From Streptomyces sp. RB17 (GTDB taxonomy: Bacteria > Actinomycetota > Actinomycetes > Streptomycetales > Streptomycetaceae), in the NCBI RefSeq assembly GCF_009604455.1, contig NZ_WEGL01000004.1:310001-374000 (forward strand): a stretch of DNA of 64,000 nt, given 5' to 3'. The notes beneath the pieces were generated by a model. The model was not told the origin of the DNA. It saw only the letters and a list, made by a program, of their open reading frames with translations, and made no database searches. Below are positions 40,875-47,668 of the stretch, one piece after another. The position numbers were made by a program, and so were the translations under genes. How positions within the stretch are numbered: position 1 is the first letter of the stretch; every line of letters begins with the position of its first letter.

Positions 40875-42173
40875 CTAGCCCTCCAGAAACGCGGTCAGGG
40901 CGTTCGCCAGCAGGAACGGGTCGTCGGCGCCGCACAGTTCACGCACGCTGTGCATGGAGAGGAGCGCCACGCCGATGTCCACGGTCCGGATGCCGTGCCG
41001 GGCCGCCGTGATCGGGCCGATGGTGGTGCCGCAGGGCATGGAGTTGTTGGAGACGAACGACTGGAAGGGCACGTCCGCCTTCTCGCAGGCCGCGGCGAAC
41101 ACCGCGCGGCCCGAACCGTCCGTGGCGTAGCGGTTGTTGACGTTGACCTTGAGGATCGGACCGCCGTTGACCCGGGGGTGGTGCGTGGGGTCGTGCCGCT
41201 CCGCGTAGTTGGGGTGGACGGCGTGGCCCGTGTCGGAGGACAGGCAGACGGTGGCGGCGAAGGCCCGGGCCCGGTCCTCGTACGAGCCGCCGCGCGCGAA
41301 GACCGAGCGCTCCAGGACGGATCCGAGCAGCGGGCCGTCCGCGCCGGTGTCCGACTGGGAGCCGTTCTCCTCGTGGTCGAAGGCGGCCAGCACGGGGATG
41401 CGGGTGAGCGGGGCGCCGGAGGCCGCGACAGCGGCCAGGGCGGCGGCACCCGCGTGCACCGACAGCAGGTTGTCCATGCGCGGACCGGCCACCAGCTCCC
41501 GGTCCCGGCCGAGGTAGGCCGGGGGTTCCACCGGGTGCGTCATCAGGTCCCAGCCGGTGACCGAGCCGGCCGCGAGCCCCGCCTCATGCTCCAGGAAGGC
41601 GATCAGATCGCCGTCGCCGACGTCGTCGCCGAGGCCCCAGACCGGCTGCAGATGACGCTGCTTGTCGAGCTTGAGCCCCTCGGTGCTGACCGAGCGGTCC
41701 AGGTGGATGGCGAGCTGGGGCACGCGCAGCAGCGGCCGGTCCACGTTGACCAGGACCGAGGAGCCGTCCCGCAGGCTCAGCCGGCCGGCCAGGCCCAGGT
41801 CGCGGTCCAGCCAGGAGTTCATCAGCGGGCCGCCGTAGATCTCGACGGCGACCTGGCGCCAGCCGTGCGCCCCGCTGTCCGGCCGCGGCTTGATCCGCAG
41901 GTTCGGGGAGTCGGTGTGCGCGCCGACGATGTGGAACGGCGTGTGCGGCTCGGCGCCCTCCGGGACGTACCAGGCCACGATCGCGCCGCCGCGCAGCACG
42001 TACTTGCCGCCGCTCGAGGAGTCCCAGGCGTCCGTCTCGGCGACCTGCCTGAAGCCCGCCTTCTCCAGCCGCTCGGCGGTGTTCGCCACGGCGTGGTACG
42101 GCGACGGGCTCGCCGCCAGGAAGGACATGAGGTCGTCGGTGTGGCCGCGGTCGAAGCGGGCTGGTGCGCTCAT
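40875..42173 (-). CDS. apeB: M18 family aminopeptidase
   Basis: 432 aa. M18 metal-site motifs: GAHTDSPNLRIKP (first zinc ligand His), FDHEENGSQSDTGADG (the general-base Glu and a metal Glu), and SNNSMPCGTTIGPITAARHGI near the C-terminus, with the last His ligand in LLSMHSVREL. The enzyme is a large homomultimeric, zinc-dependent exopeptidase that prefers acidic or neutral N-terminal residues. It stands alone in its transcription unit: a hairpin lies upstream and the DUF6458 gene follows 99 bp downstream. Confidence 0.92.
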   Translation of the reverse strand: MSAPARFDRGHTDDLMSFLAASPSPYHAVANTAERLEKAGFRQVAETDAWDSSSGGKYVLRGGAIVAWYVPEGAEPHTPFHIVGAHTDSPNLRIKPRPDSGAHGWRQVAVEIYGGPLMNSWLDRDLGLAGRLSLRDGSSVLVNVDRPLLRVPQLAIHLDRSVSTEGLKLDKQRHLQPVWGLGDDVGDGDLIAFLEHEAGLAAGSVTGWDLMTHPVEPPAYLGRDRELVAGPRMDNLLSVHAGAAALAAVAASGAPLTRIPVLAAFDHEENGSQSDTGADGPLLGSVLERSVFARGGSYEDRARAFAATVCLSSDTGHAVHPNYAERHDPTHHPRVNGGPILKVNVNNRYATDGSGRAVFAAACEKADVPFQSFVSNNSMPCGTTIGPITAARHGIRTVDIGVALLSMHSVRELCGADDPFLLANALTAFLEG

Positions 42174-42195
42174 GGGTTCACCTTAACGACGTGCA

Positions 42196-42226
42196 CGGGC
42201 CCGCTCCCGGAAAGGGAGCGGGCCCG
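42196..42226 (-). terminator. Terminator of the acyl-CoA dehydrogenase gene
   Basis: CGGGCCCGCTCCC (42196-42208) pairs perfectly with GGGAGCGGGCCCG (42214-42226) around GGAAA. It lies just past the acyl-CoA dehydrogenase stop and before the aminopeptidase start, on a leftward transcript. Confidence 0.8.
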
Positions 42227-42273
42227 CACACGGAATCCTCATGTACCTGTCGGAACGAATCCGCACGTACCTT

Positions 42274-44100
42274 CTAGAACGCGGCCTCGTCCAGTTCCAT
42301 CAGGTCCAGCTCCACTCCGGAGGCGACCTTGCGGGCGAGGGTGACGCCCGGCAGGACGTTCGCCGCGAAGAACTTCGCGGCGGCGATCTTGCCGGTGTAG
42401 AACGCCTTGTCCTTGGCGGAGGCCGTGGCGAGCTTCTCGGCGGCGATCGCGGCGCCCTTGAGCAGCAGGTAGCCGACGACGACGTCACCGGAGGCCATGA
42501 GCAGGCGGGTGGTGTTCAGGCCCACCTTGTAGATGTTCTTGGTGTCCTGCTCGGTGGCGGCGAGGTCGGTCAGCATCAGGCCGACGATCGCCTCCAGCTC
42601 CACGGCCGCCTTGGCCAGGTGCTCACGGGCGCCCGCCAGCTCCTCGCCGCCGGTGCCGAGCGCCAGGAACTTCTTGATGTCCTCGGCGAGGGAGTTCAGC
42701 GCGGCGCCCTGGTTGCGGACGATCTTCCGGAAGAAGAAGTCCTGGCCCTGGATCGCGGTGGTGCCCTCGTACAGGGTGTCGATCTTGGAGTCCCGGATGT
42801 ACTGCTCGATCGGGTACTCCTGCAGGAAGCCGGAGCCGCCGAAGGTCTGCAGCGACTGGGCGAGCTGCTCGTAGCCCTTCTCGGAGCCGTAGCCCTTGAC
42901 GATGGGCAGCAGCAGGTCGTTCAGCGCGTGCTCGGCGGAGGCGTCCTCACCGGCCGCCTCCTTGATCTGGATGGCGTCCTGGACGGAGGCGGTGTGCAGC
43001 ACCAGGGCGCGCATGCCCTCCGCGTACGCCTTCTGCGTCATCAGCGAGCGGCGCACGTCCGGGTGGTGGGTGATGGTGACCTTGGGCGCGGACTTGTCCA
43101 TGAACTGCGCCAGGTCGGGGCCCTGGACGCGCTCCTTGGCGTACTCCAGCGCGTTCAGGTAGCCGGTGGACAGCGTGGAGATCGCCTTCGTGCCGACCAT
43201 CATGCGGGCGAACTCGATGATGCGGAACATCTGGCGGATGCCGTCGTGCTTGTCGCCGATGAGCCAGCCCTTGGCGGGGTGCTGGTCGCCGAAGGTCATC
43301 TCGCAGGTGTTGGAGGCCTTCAGGCCCATCTTGTGCTCGACGTTGGTGGCGTAGACGCCGTTGCGCTCGCCCAGCTCGCCGGTCTCGAAGTCGAACTCGT
43401 ACTTCGGGACGAGGAAGAGGGAGAGGCCCTTGGTGCCCGGACCGGCGCCTTCCGGCCGCGCGAGCACGTAGTGGAGGATGTTCTCGGACATGTCGTGCTC
43501 GCCGGAGGTGATGAAGCGCTTCACGCCCTCGATGTGCCAGGAGCCGTCCGCCTGCTGGATCGCCTTGGTGCGGCCGGCGCCCACGTCGGAGCCCGCGTCG
43601 GGCTCGGTGAGCACCATCGTGGAGCCCCACTGCTTCTCCACGGCGATCTTGGCTATGTGCTTCTGGACCTCGTTGCCCTCCTCGAAGAGGATGCCGGCGA
43701 ACGCCGGGCCCGAGGAGTACATCCACACGGCCGGGTTGGCGCCCAGGATCAGCTCGGCGTAGGCCCAGATCAGGGAGCGCGGCGAGGTGGTGCCGCCGAT
43801 CTCCTCGGGCAGGCCGAGCCGCCAGTACTCGGAGTCCATGAAGGCCTGGTAGCTCTTCTTGAAGGACGCCGGGACCGGCGCGGTGTTGGTCTGGGGGTCG
43901 AAGACCGGCGGGTTGCGGTCGGCGTCGGCGAAGGATTCGGCCAGCTCGTTCTCCGAGAGGCGGGTCAGCTCCTCCAGGACGCTCTTGGCGGTGTCGACGT
44001 CCATCTCCTCGAACGGGCCGGTGCCGTACACCTTGTCGCGCCCCAGTACTTCGAAGAGGTTGAACTCGATGTCGCGGAGATTCGGCTTGTAGTGCCCCAT
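42274..44100 (-). CDS. Acyl-CoA dehydrogenase, long form with C-terminal extension
   Basis: 608 aa from ATG 44100 (MGHYKPN, the usual start of this family); eleven further in-frame codons upstream are not favoured. The FAD-binding core shows MVLTEPDAGSDVGAGRTKA and WHIEGVKRFITSGEHD; the catalytic base region is in SKIDTLYEGTTAIQGQDFFFRK. The extra C-terminal domain (about 480-600) is helical and is found in FadE-type enzymes of actinobacteria. The substrate is a medium or long acyl-CoA. The promoter region at 44170-44205 carries a palindrome. It is divergent from the SseB-like gene. Confidence 0.93.
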   Translation of the reverse strand: MGHYKPNLRDIEFNLFEVLGRDKVYGTGPFEEMDVDTAKSVLEELTRLSENELAESFADADRNPPVFDPQTNTAPVPASFKKSYQAFMDSEYWRLGLPEEIGGTTSPRSLIWAYAELILGANPAVWMYSSGPAFAGILFEEGNEVQKHIAKIAVEKQWGSTMVLTEPDAGSDVGAGRTKAIQQADGSWHIEGVKRFITSGEHDMSENILHYVLARPEGAGPGTKGLSLFLVPKYEFDFETGELGERNGVYATNVEHKMGLKASNTCEMTFGDQHPAKGWLIGDKHDGIRQMFRIIEFARMMVGTKAISTLSTGYLNALEYAKERVQGPDLAQFMDKSAPKVTITHHPDVRRSLMTQKAYAEGMRALVLHTASVQDAIQIKEAAGEDASAEHALNDLLLPIVKGYGSEKGYEQLAQSLQTFGGSGFLQEYPIEQYIRDSKIDTLYEGTTAIQGQDFFFRKIVRNQGAALNSLAEDIKKFLALGTGGEELAGAREHLAKAAVELEAIVGLMLTDLAATEQDTKNIYKVGLNTTRLLMASGDVVVGYLLLKGAAIAAEKLATASAKDKAFYTGKIAAAKFFAANVLPGVTLARKVASGVELDLMELDEAAF

Positions 44101-44181
44101 GGCGACGGCTCCGTAGAGGGATCGGCGAGGCACTGACTCCTCGCACCTAGTTCACGTACCAACAAGTAGCTCCGATGATGC

Positions 44182-44193
44182 TACCCGCCGGTA
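44182..44193 (-). promoter_or_regulatory. TACC-GGTA palindrome in the acyl-CoA dehydrogenase promoter region
   Basis: TACCCGCCGGTA (TACC/GGTA arms) overlaps a possible promoter on the minus strand (TTGCTT at 44199-44204 and TAGCAT at 44178-44183, spacing 15). It is about 90 bp upstream of the start codon. The rest of the 419-bp gap 44101-44519 has no gene I can support. Confidence 0.4.
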
Positions 44194-44519
44194 ATAAGAA
44201 GCAACCCCTGCCCGGGCAAGTGTGAGAAGGGTCTACTCGCCGCGCTGGTGAACAGGGCCGCCACCGGTCCGTGTGCTCGACGAAAGGCAGGCGACCGCCC
44301 GGTATCCCCACCAGCCGGGCGCCCCGTATCCCCTTCGCCAGGGCGTGCGCGAGCAGGAACCGTCCGGTGGCCGCCATCACGTCAGCAGGCTCGTCCAGTT
44401 CGAGGGGCCGGTCGCTCGCGGGCCCGCGCCCGTACCCCGGTGGTCGGGCCGATCGCCCGGTACCGGGCCGTCAACTCGTCGTCACCCTCTCCGCCCCCGT
44501 CCCTCGGTACTCTTGCGCC

Positions 44520-44987
44520 ATGTACGGCTACGACCAGAACGTTGGCGCTCAGCAGCAGTACGCCCAGCCGCAGCAGCCGGGCGGTGTCGGCGGGTACGGC
44601 CAGCAGCCGCCGCTCTACCCGGAGCCGTCCCCGCCCTCCCTCGCGGACGCGGTGCGCGCCTTCACCACCGGGCAGATGTCCGCCGAGGACTTCCAGCAGA
44701 CCTTCGCCACGTCGAAGGTGTACTGCCCGCGCGGCGACACCCCCGGCTTCCTCGCCCTGCACAACACCCAGCAGCCGGTGATCCCGATGTTCACCTCGCT
44801 CAAGGAACTGCGCCGGTACGCGGGCAAGGAGTCCAAGTACTTCGTGATCACCGGCGCCGAGGTGATCGACCTGCTGCCCACCGGCTACGGCTTCGTCCTG
44901 GACATGGAGGGCGAGCACCGGATGGTCTTCGACGCGAAGGCGGTCGAGCAGATGGTCGACTTCGCCATGCGTCGGATGTACGGCTAG
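44520..44987 (+). CDS. SseB-like N-terminal domain protein
   Basis: 155 aa from ATG 44520; a longer in-frame reading upstream is low-complexity and not favoured. After a Gln/Pro/Tyr-rich N-terminus (about 1-40) comes an SseB-type domain: TSKVYCPRGDTPGFLAL, IPMFTSLKELRRYAGKESKYFVITGAEVIDLLPTGYGFVLDM. Such domains are common in Streptomyces and may serve as adaptors; function unknown. The Gln-rich head (GAQQQYAQPQQPGGVGGYGQ) is disordered. A DUF3592-like gene follows seven bases downstream. Confidence 0.8.
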   Translation: MYGYDQNVGAQQQYAQPQQPGGVGGYGQQPPLYPEPSPPSLADAVRAFTTGQMSAEDFQQTFATSKVYCPRGDTPGFLALHNTQQPVIPMFTSLKELRRYAGKESKYFVITGAEVIDLLPTGYGFVLDMEGEHRMVFDAKAVEQMVDFAMRRMYG

Positions 44988-44993
44988 CCGCCG

Positions 44994-45488
44994 TTGTCGC
45001 GCAGGGGGTGGGCCGGCGCGGGCGTCGTCGCGCTGACGTCGGGTGTGCTGGGGGTGGCCGGCGGGGTGGCGCCCGTCGGGATGTGGCTCTTCGCCCTCGC
45101 CGTGGGCGCTGTCGGCTGGTGGTCCGCCCGGGCCGGCTGCCGGCTGGTGGGGGCCGTCGTGGTGCTGCGCCGGCGGGGGACCGTGGCGGAGGGGCGGCTG
45201 GAGTCGTCCCGTGTGGAGAGCGTCGAGGACGCTCTGGTGACGCGGCATGTCTACTCCTACACCGACCTGAGCGGGGAGCGGCGCACATGCACGGGTACCG
45301 ACACGCGCGGCACCCCGTGGGCGCCGATCCTGTACGACCCCGCGGACCCCGACGGAACCAGCCAGGTCGGCACCCGCACCGCCGGGATGTTCGTCCTCGG
45401 CGCCGTTCTGCTGCTGATGTTCGGGATTCCGGTGCTGGGCGGCTGCGCGATGGCGGCCGGACTCGCCGTCTCCATCGCCTTCGCGTGA
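44994..45488 (+). CDS. DUF3592-like membrane protein
   Basis: 164 aa from TTG 44994; the start is uncertain and no ribosome site is obvious. Two N-terminal hydrophobic stretches (GVVALTSGVLGVAGG and VGMWLFALAVGAVGWW), a central domain with VEDALVTRHVYSYTDLSGERRTC resembling DUF3592, and a C-terminal hydrophobic pair (GMFVLGAVLLLMFGIP). The reading frame has normal codon use throughout. Function unknown. It follows the SseB-like gene closely, suggesting one operon, and ends before a strong palindrome. Confidence 0.6.
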   Translation: MSRRGWAGAGVVALTSGVLGVAGGVAPVGMWLFALAVGAVGWWSARAGCRLVGAVVVLRRRGTVAEGRLESSRVESVEDALVTRHVYSYTDLSGERRTCTGTDTRGTPWAPILYDPADPDGTSQVGTRTAGMFVLGAVLLLMFGIPVLGGCAMAAGLAVSIAFA

Positions 45489-45504
45489 CGTCCGCTCCTC
45501 GGGG

Positions 45505-45528
45505 CCCGGAGGGAATTCCCTCCGGGCT
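45505..45528 (+). terminator. Palindromic terminator after the DUF3592-like gene
   Basis: GCCCGGAGGGAA (45505-45516) and TTCCCTCCGGGC (45517-45528) form a perfect palindrome with AATT at the turn, followed by TCGTTCCG. Confidence 0.7.
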
Positions 45529-45550
45529 CGTTCCGTTGGGACTGGCAGAA

Positions 45551-45566
45551 AGTTCAACGCTCAACT
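45551..45566 (+). promoter_or_regulatory. Possible operator upstream of the pirin gene
   Basis: AGTTCAACGCTCAACT is an imperfect 6-4-6 dyad (one mismatch) of a kind recognised by MarR-type proteins. It is 28 bp before the pirin ATG. An AAGGAGG ribosome site (45580-45586) follows. Confidence 0.35.
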
Positions 45567-45593
45567 AAAGTGAGCGCACAAGGAGGTCCGACC

Positions 45594-46565
45594 ATGCCTG
45601 CAGTGACCGTCGAGAACCCGTTGACGCTGCCCCGCGTGACCGCTCCCGCCGACGCCGTGGCGCGTCCGGTGCTGGCGGTCGCCAACGCCCCGAGCGGGTT
45701 CGAGGGCGAGGGCTTCCCGGTGCGCCGGGCGTTCGCGGGGATCCACTACCGCCACCTCGACCCGTTCATCATGATGGACCAGATGGGCGAGGTGGAGTAC
45801 GCGCCGGGCGAGCCCAAGGGCACCCCCTGGCACCCGCACCGCGGCTTCGAGACCGTCACCTACATCATCGACGGCGTCTTCGACCACCAGGACTCCCAGG
45901 GCGGTGGGGGCACCATCACCAATGGCGACACCCAGTGGATGACGGCAGGGTCGGGCCTCCTCCACATCGAGGCGCCGCCGGAGTCCCTGGTCGTGTCCGG
46001 CGGCCTCTTCCACGGCCTGCAACTGTGGGTGAACCTCCCGGCCAAGGACAAGATGATGGCCCCGCGCTACCAGGACATCCGCGGCGGCAGCGTCCAGCTG
46101 CTGACGACCCCGGACGGCGGTGCGCTGCTGCGCGTCATCGCGGGCGAGCTGGACGGCCACCAGGGTCCCGGCATCACGCACACCCCGATCACCATGATCC
46201 ACGCGACCGTCGCCCCGGGCGCCGAGGTCACCCTGCCCTGGCGGGAGGACTTCAACGGCCTGGCCTACGTCCTCGCGGGCCGCGGCAGCGTCGGTACGGA
46301 GCGCCGGCCGATCCACCTCGGCCAGACCGCCGTGTTCGGCGCCGGCTCCTCGCTGACCGTCCGCGCGGACGAGAAGCAGGACTCCCACACGCCGGACCTG
46401 GAGATCGTGCTGCTCGGCGGACAGCCCATCCGTGAGCCCATGGCGCACTACGGGCCGTTCGTCATGAACACCAAGGAAGAGCTCATGCAGGCGTTCGAGG
46501 ACTTCCAGAAGGGACGGCTGGGGACGATTCCGGCGGTCCACGGGATGTCCGCGGACGGTATGTGA
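45594..46565 (+). CDS. Pirin family protein
   Basis: 323 aa from ATG 45594, directly after an AAGGAGG ribosome site. Pirins are bicupins: the N-terminal cupin has FIMMDQMGEVEYAPGEPKGTPWHPHRGFETVTYIIDG with the metal-binding His-x-His-x3-Glu and later LLHIEAP; the C-terminal cupin follows from about residue 195 (HTPITMIHATVAPGAEVTLPW). Some pirins have quercetinase activity, others regulate metabolism; the role here is unknown. A strong terminator follows. The possible operator upstream suggests it may be inducible. Confidence 0.92.
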   Translation: MPAVTVENPLTLPRVTAPADAVARPVLAVANAPSGFEGEGFPVRRAFAGIHYRHLDPFIMMDQMGEVEYAPGEPKGTPWHPHRGFETVTYIIDGVFDHQDSQGGGGTITNGDTQWMTAGSGLLHIEAPPESLVVSGGLFHGLQLWVNLPAKDKMMAPRYQDIRGGSVQLLTTPDGGALLRVIAGELDGHQGPGITHTPITMIHATVAPGAEVTLPWREDFNGLAYVLAGRGSVGTERRPIHLGQTAVFGAGSSLTVRADEKQDSHTPDLEIVLLGGQPIREPMAHYGPFVMNTKEELMQAFEDFQKGRLGTIPAVHGMSADGM

Positions 46566-46570
46566 CCGGG

Positions 46571-46604
46571 GACAGGCCGTGGACCCCGGGGTCCACGGCC
46601 TGTC
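46571..46604. terminator. Strong hairpin after the pirin gene
   Basis: GACAGGCCGTGGACC (46571-46585) pairs perfectly with GGTCCACGGCCTGTC (46590-46604) around CCGG, followed by TCTGTTC. It may also terminate the small peptide gene from the other strand. Confidence 0.85.
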
Positions 46605-46617
46605 TCTGTTCACAACG

Positions 46618-46659
46618 AGGTGACCTGCGCAGAGAGGTCACCTTCAGGGAGAGGTCACC
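46618..46659. repeat. Repeated AGGTCACC motifs behind the small peptide gene
   Basis: AGGTGACCT (46618-46626) and AGGTCACCT (46635-46643) form a perfect inverted repeat. GAGAGGTCACC is found at 46632-46642 and repeated at 46649-46659, 17 bp apart; the second copy includes the stop codon of the small peptide gene. Confidence 0.7.
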
Positions 46660-46780
46660 AGCACAGCGAGCTGATCGTGTGGGTGTCGCATACGTGGGAT
46701 CCGCCCTCCCCCGCAGAAGCTGCGGGGGCCGCAAGAACGGTGAGAAGCGCGGCGGCGAAGAACGCGGCAATGCGTCGCAT
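46655..46780 (-). CDS. Small secreted cysteine-containing peptide, 41 aa
   Basis: 41 aa from ATG 46780, with GGAAGGAAT about ten bases upstream as ribosome site. Residues 1-23 are a textbook signal peptide: MRR, an Ala/Leu/Phe core and cleavage after Ala-Ser-Ala. The mature peptide would be 18 residues, GEGGSHVCDTHTISSLCW, with two cysteines eight residues apart, allowing one disulfide loop, and a C-terminal Trp. I do not recognise a family. It is followed upstream on the same strand by a MerR regulator gene whose stop is 144 bp away. It is likely real because start, ribosome site, signal peptide and stop agree in one frame. Confidence 0.7.
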   Translation of the reverse strand: MRRIAAFFAAALLTVLAAPAASAGEGGSHVCDTHTISSLCW

Positions 46781-46923
46781 GGTGAACGATTCCTTCCTGA
46801 GTTCTCCGGCAAGACGGGTGTCTTGGGGAATGCCCTCAGGCTTGCGTGGATCGTCACAGGCTGCATCTCGAACGCACACACGGAGTGAACCGACCGCCGG
46901 CCGTGACCCCGGTCTGCTTCGCC

Positions 46924-47559
46924 TCACAGGGGAGGCGCGGGCATCCTGGCCGAGGCGTCCTCCTGAGCGATGCGGCGCAGCGCGGCCATCGCGGCGTCGC
47001 CCAGCACCGTGCCCAGCACCACCGCCTCGACCCTGCCGTCCACGGTCGGTACCCGGGCCACGGCGGCCAGTTCCGCTCCGGCGAGCCGGCCGGCCGCCGA
47101 GGCGTACTCGTCGAGCAGCGCCAGCAGGTCCTCCCGGTCCAGGTCGCGGTACGTCACGACGAGCTGCACCAGCGCCGCCCGGCCGGGGTTCTCCGGTGTG
47201 ACCCGCCAGCCGTGCCGGCGCACCAGCTCGGCCACCTCCGCCTCGGCCCGCTCGCGGTCCTGCGGGGTGCCCCGTTCCGCGGCGCTCCGGCTGACGGCGG
47301 GCCGGGCGGCGCCGAGCATCCCGTGGACGGTTTGGTCCGGCGCGTCCATCCGGGCGAGCACCTGTCCGACCGTGGTCACGGACATGCCGCCGACCTCCAG
47401 CATCGCCCGGATCAGCTTGAGCCTGCGGACGTGGGAGTCGTCGTACCGGGCCTGGTTGGGGCTGGTGCGCGCACCGGGCGGCAGCAGGCCCTCCCGCGTG
47501 TAGTACTTGATCGTCGGAACCGGAACTCCCGTGCGCCCCGCCAGCTCTCCGATACGCAT
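46924..47559 (-). CDS. MerR family transcriptional regulator
   Basis: 211 aa. The N-terminal MerR winged helix-turn-helix is clear: MRIGELAGRTGVPVPTIKYYTREGLLPPGARTSPNQARYDDSHVRRLKLI, followed by a helical dimerisation region and a 120-residue effector region without the cysteine pairs of metal-sensing MerR proteins, so it probably binds an organic ligand. The C-terminal half has helical character (AALVQLVVTYRDLDREDLLALLDEYASAAG). It lies just upstream of the small peptide gene on the same strand. Confidence 0.9.
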   Translation of the reverse strand: MRIGELAGRTGVPVPTIKYYTREGLLPPGARTSPNQARYDDSHVRRLKLIRAMLEVGGMSVTTVGQVLARMDAPDQTVHGMLGAARPAVSRSAAERGTPQDRERAEAEVAELVRRHGWRVTPENPGRAALVQLVVTYRDLDREDLLALLDEYASAAGRLAGAELAAVARVPTVDGRVEAVVLGTVLGDAAMAALRRIAQEDASARMPAPPL

Positions 47560-47668
47560 GCGGCGAGGATATGAGCCCCCACCAGCCCCGGCCCGCCGCA
47601 GCCGCGCACCTCACCCGCCCGGCCCCGCGCGGCAGGACACCCGTCGGCGGCCATGATCCGCTGGACGC

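Noticed and set aside
44147..44380. A 77-codon minus-strand gene in the gap before the SseB-like gene
   Set aside because: No ribosome site and no known family; the region overlaps the acyl-CoA dehydrogenase promoter.
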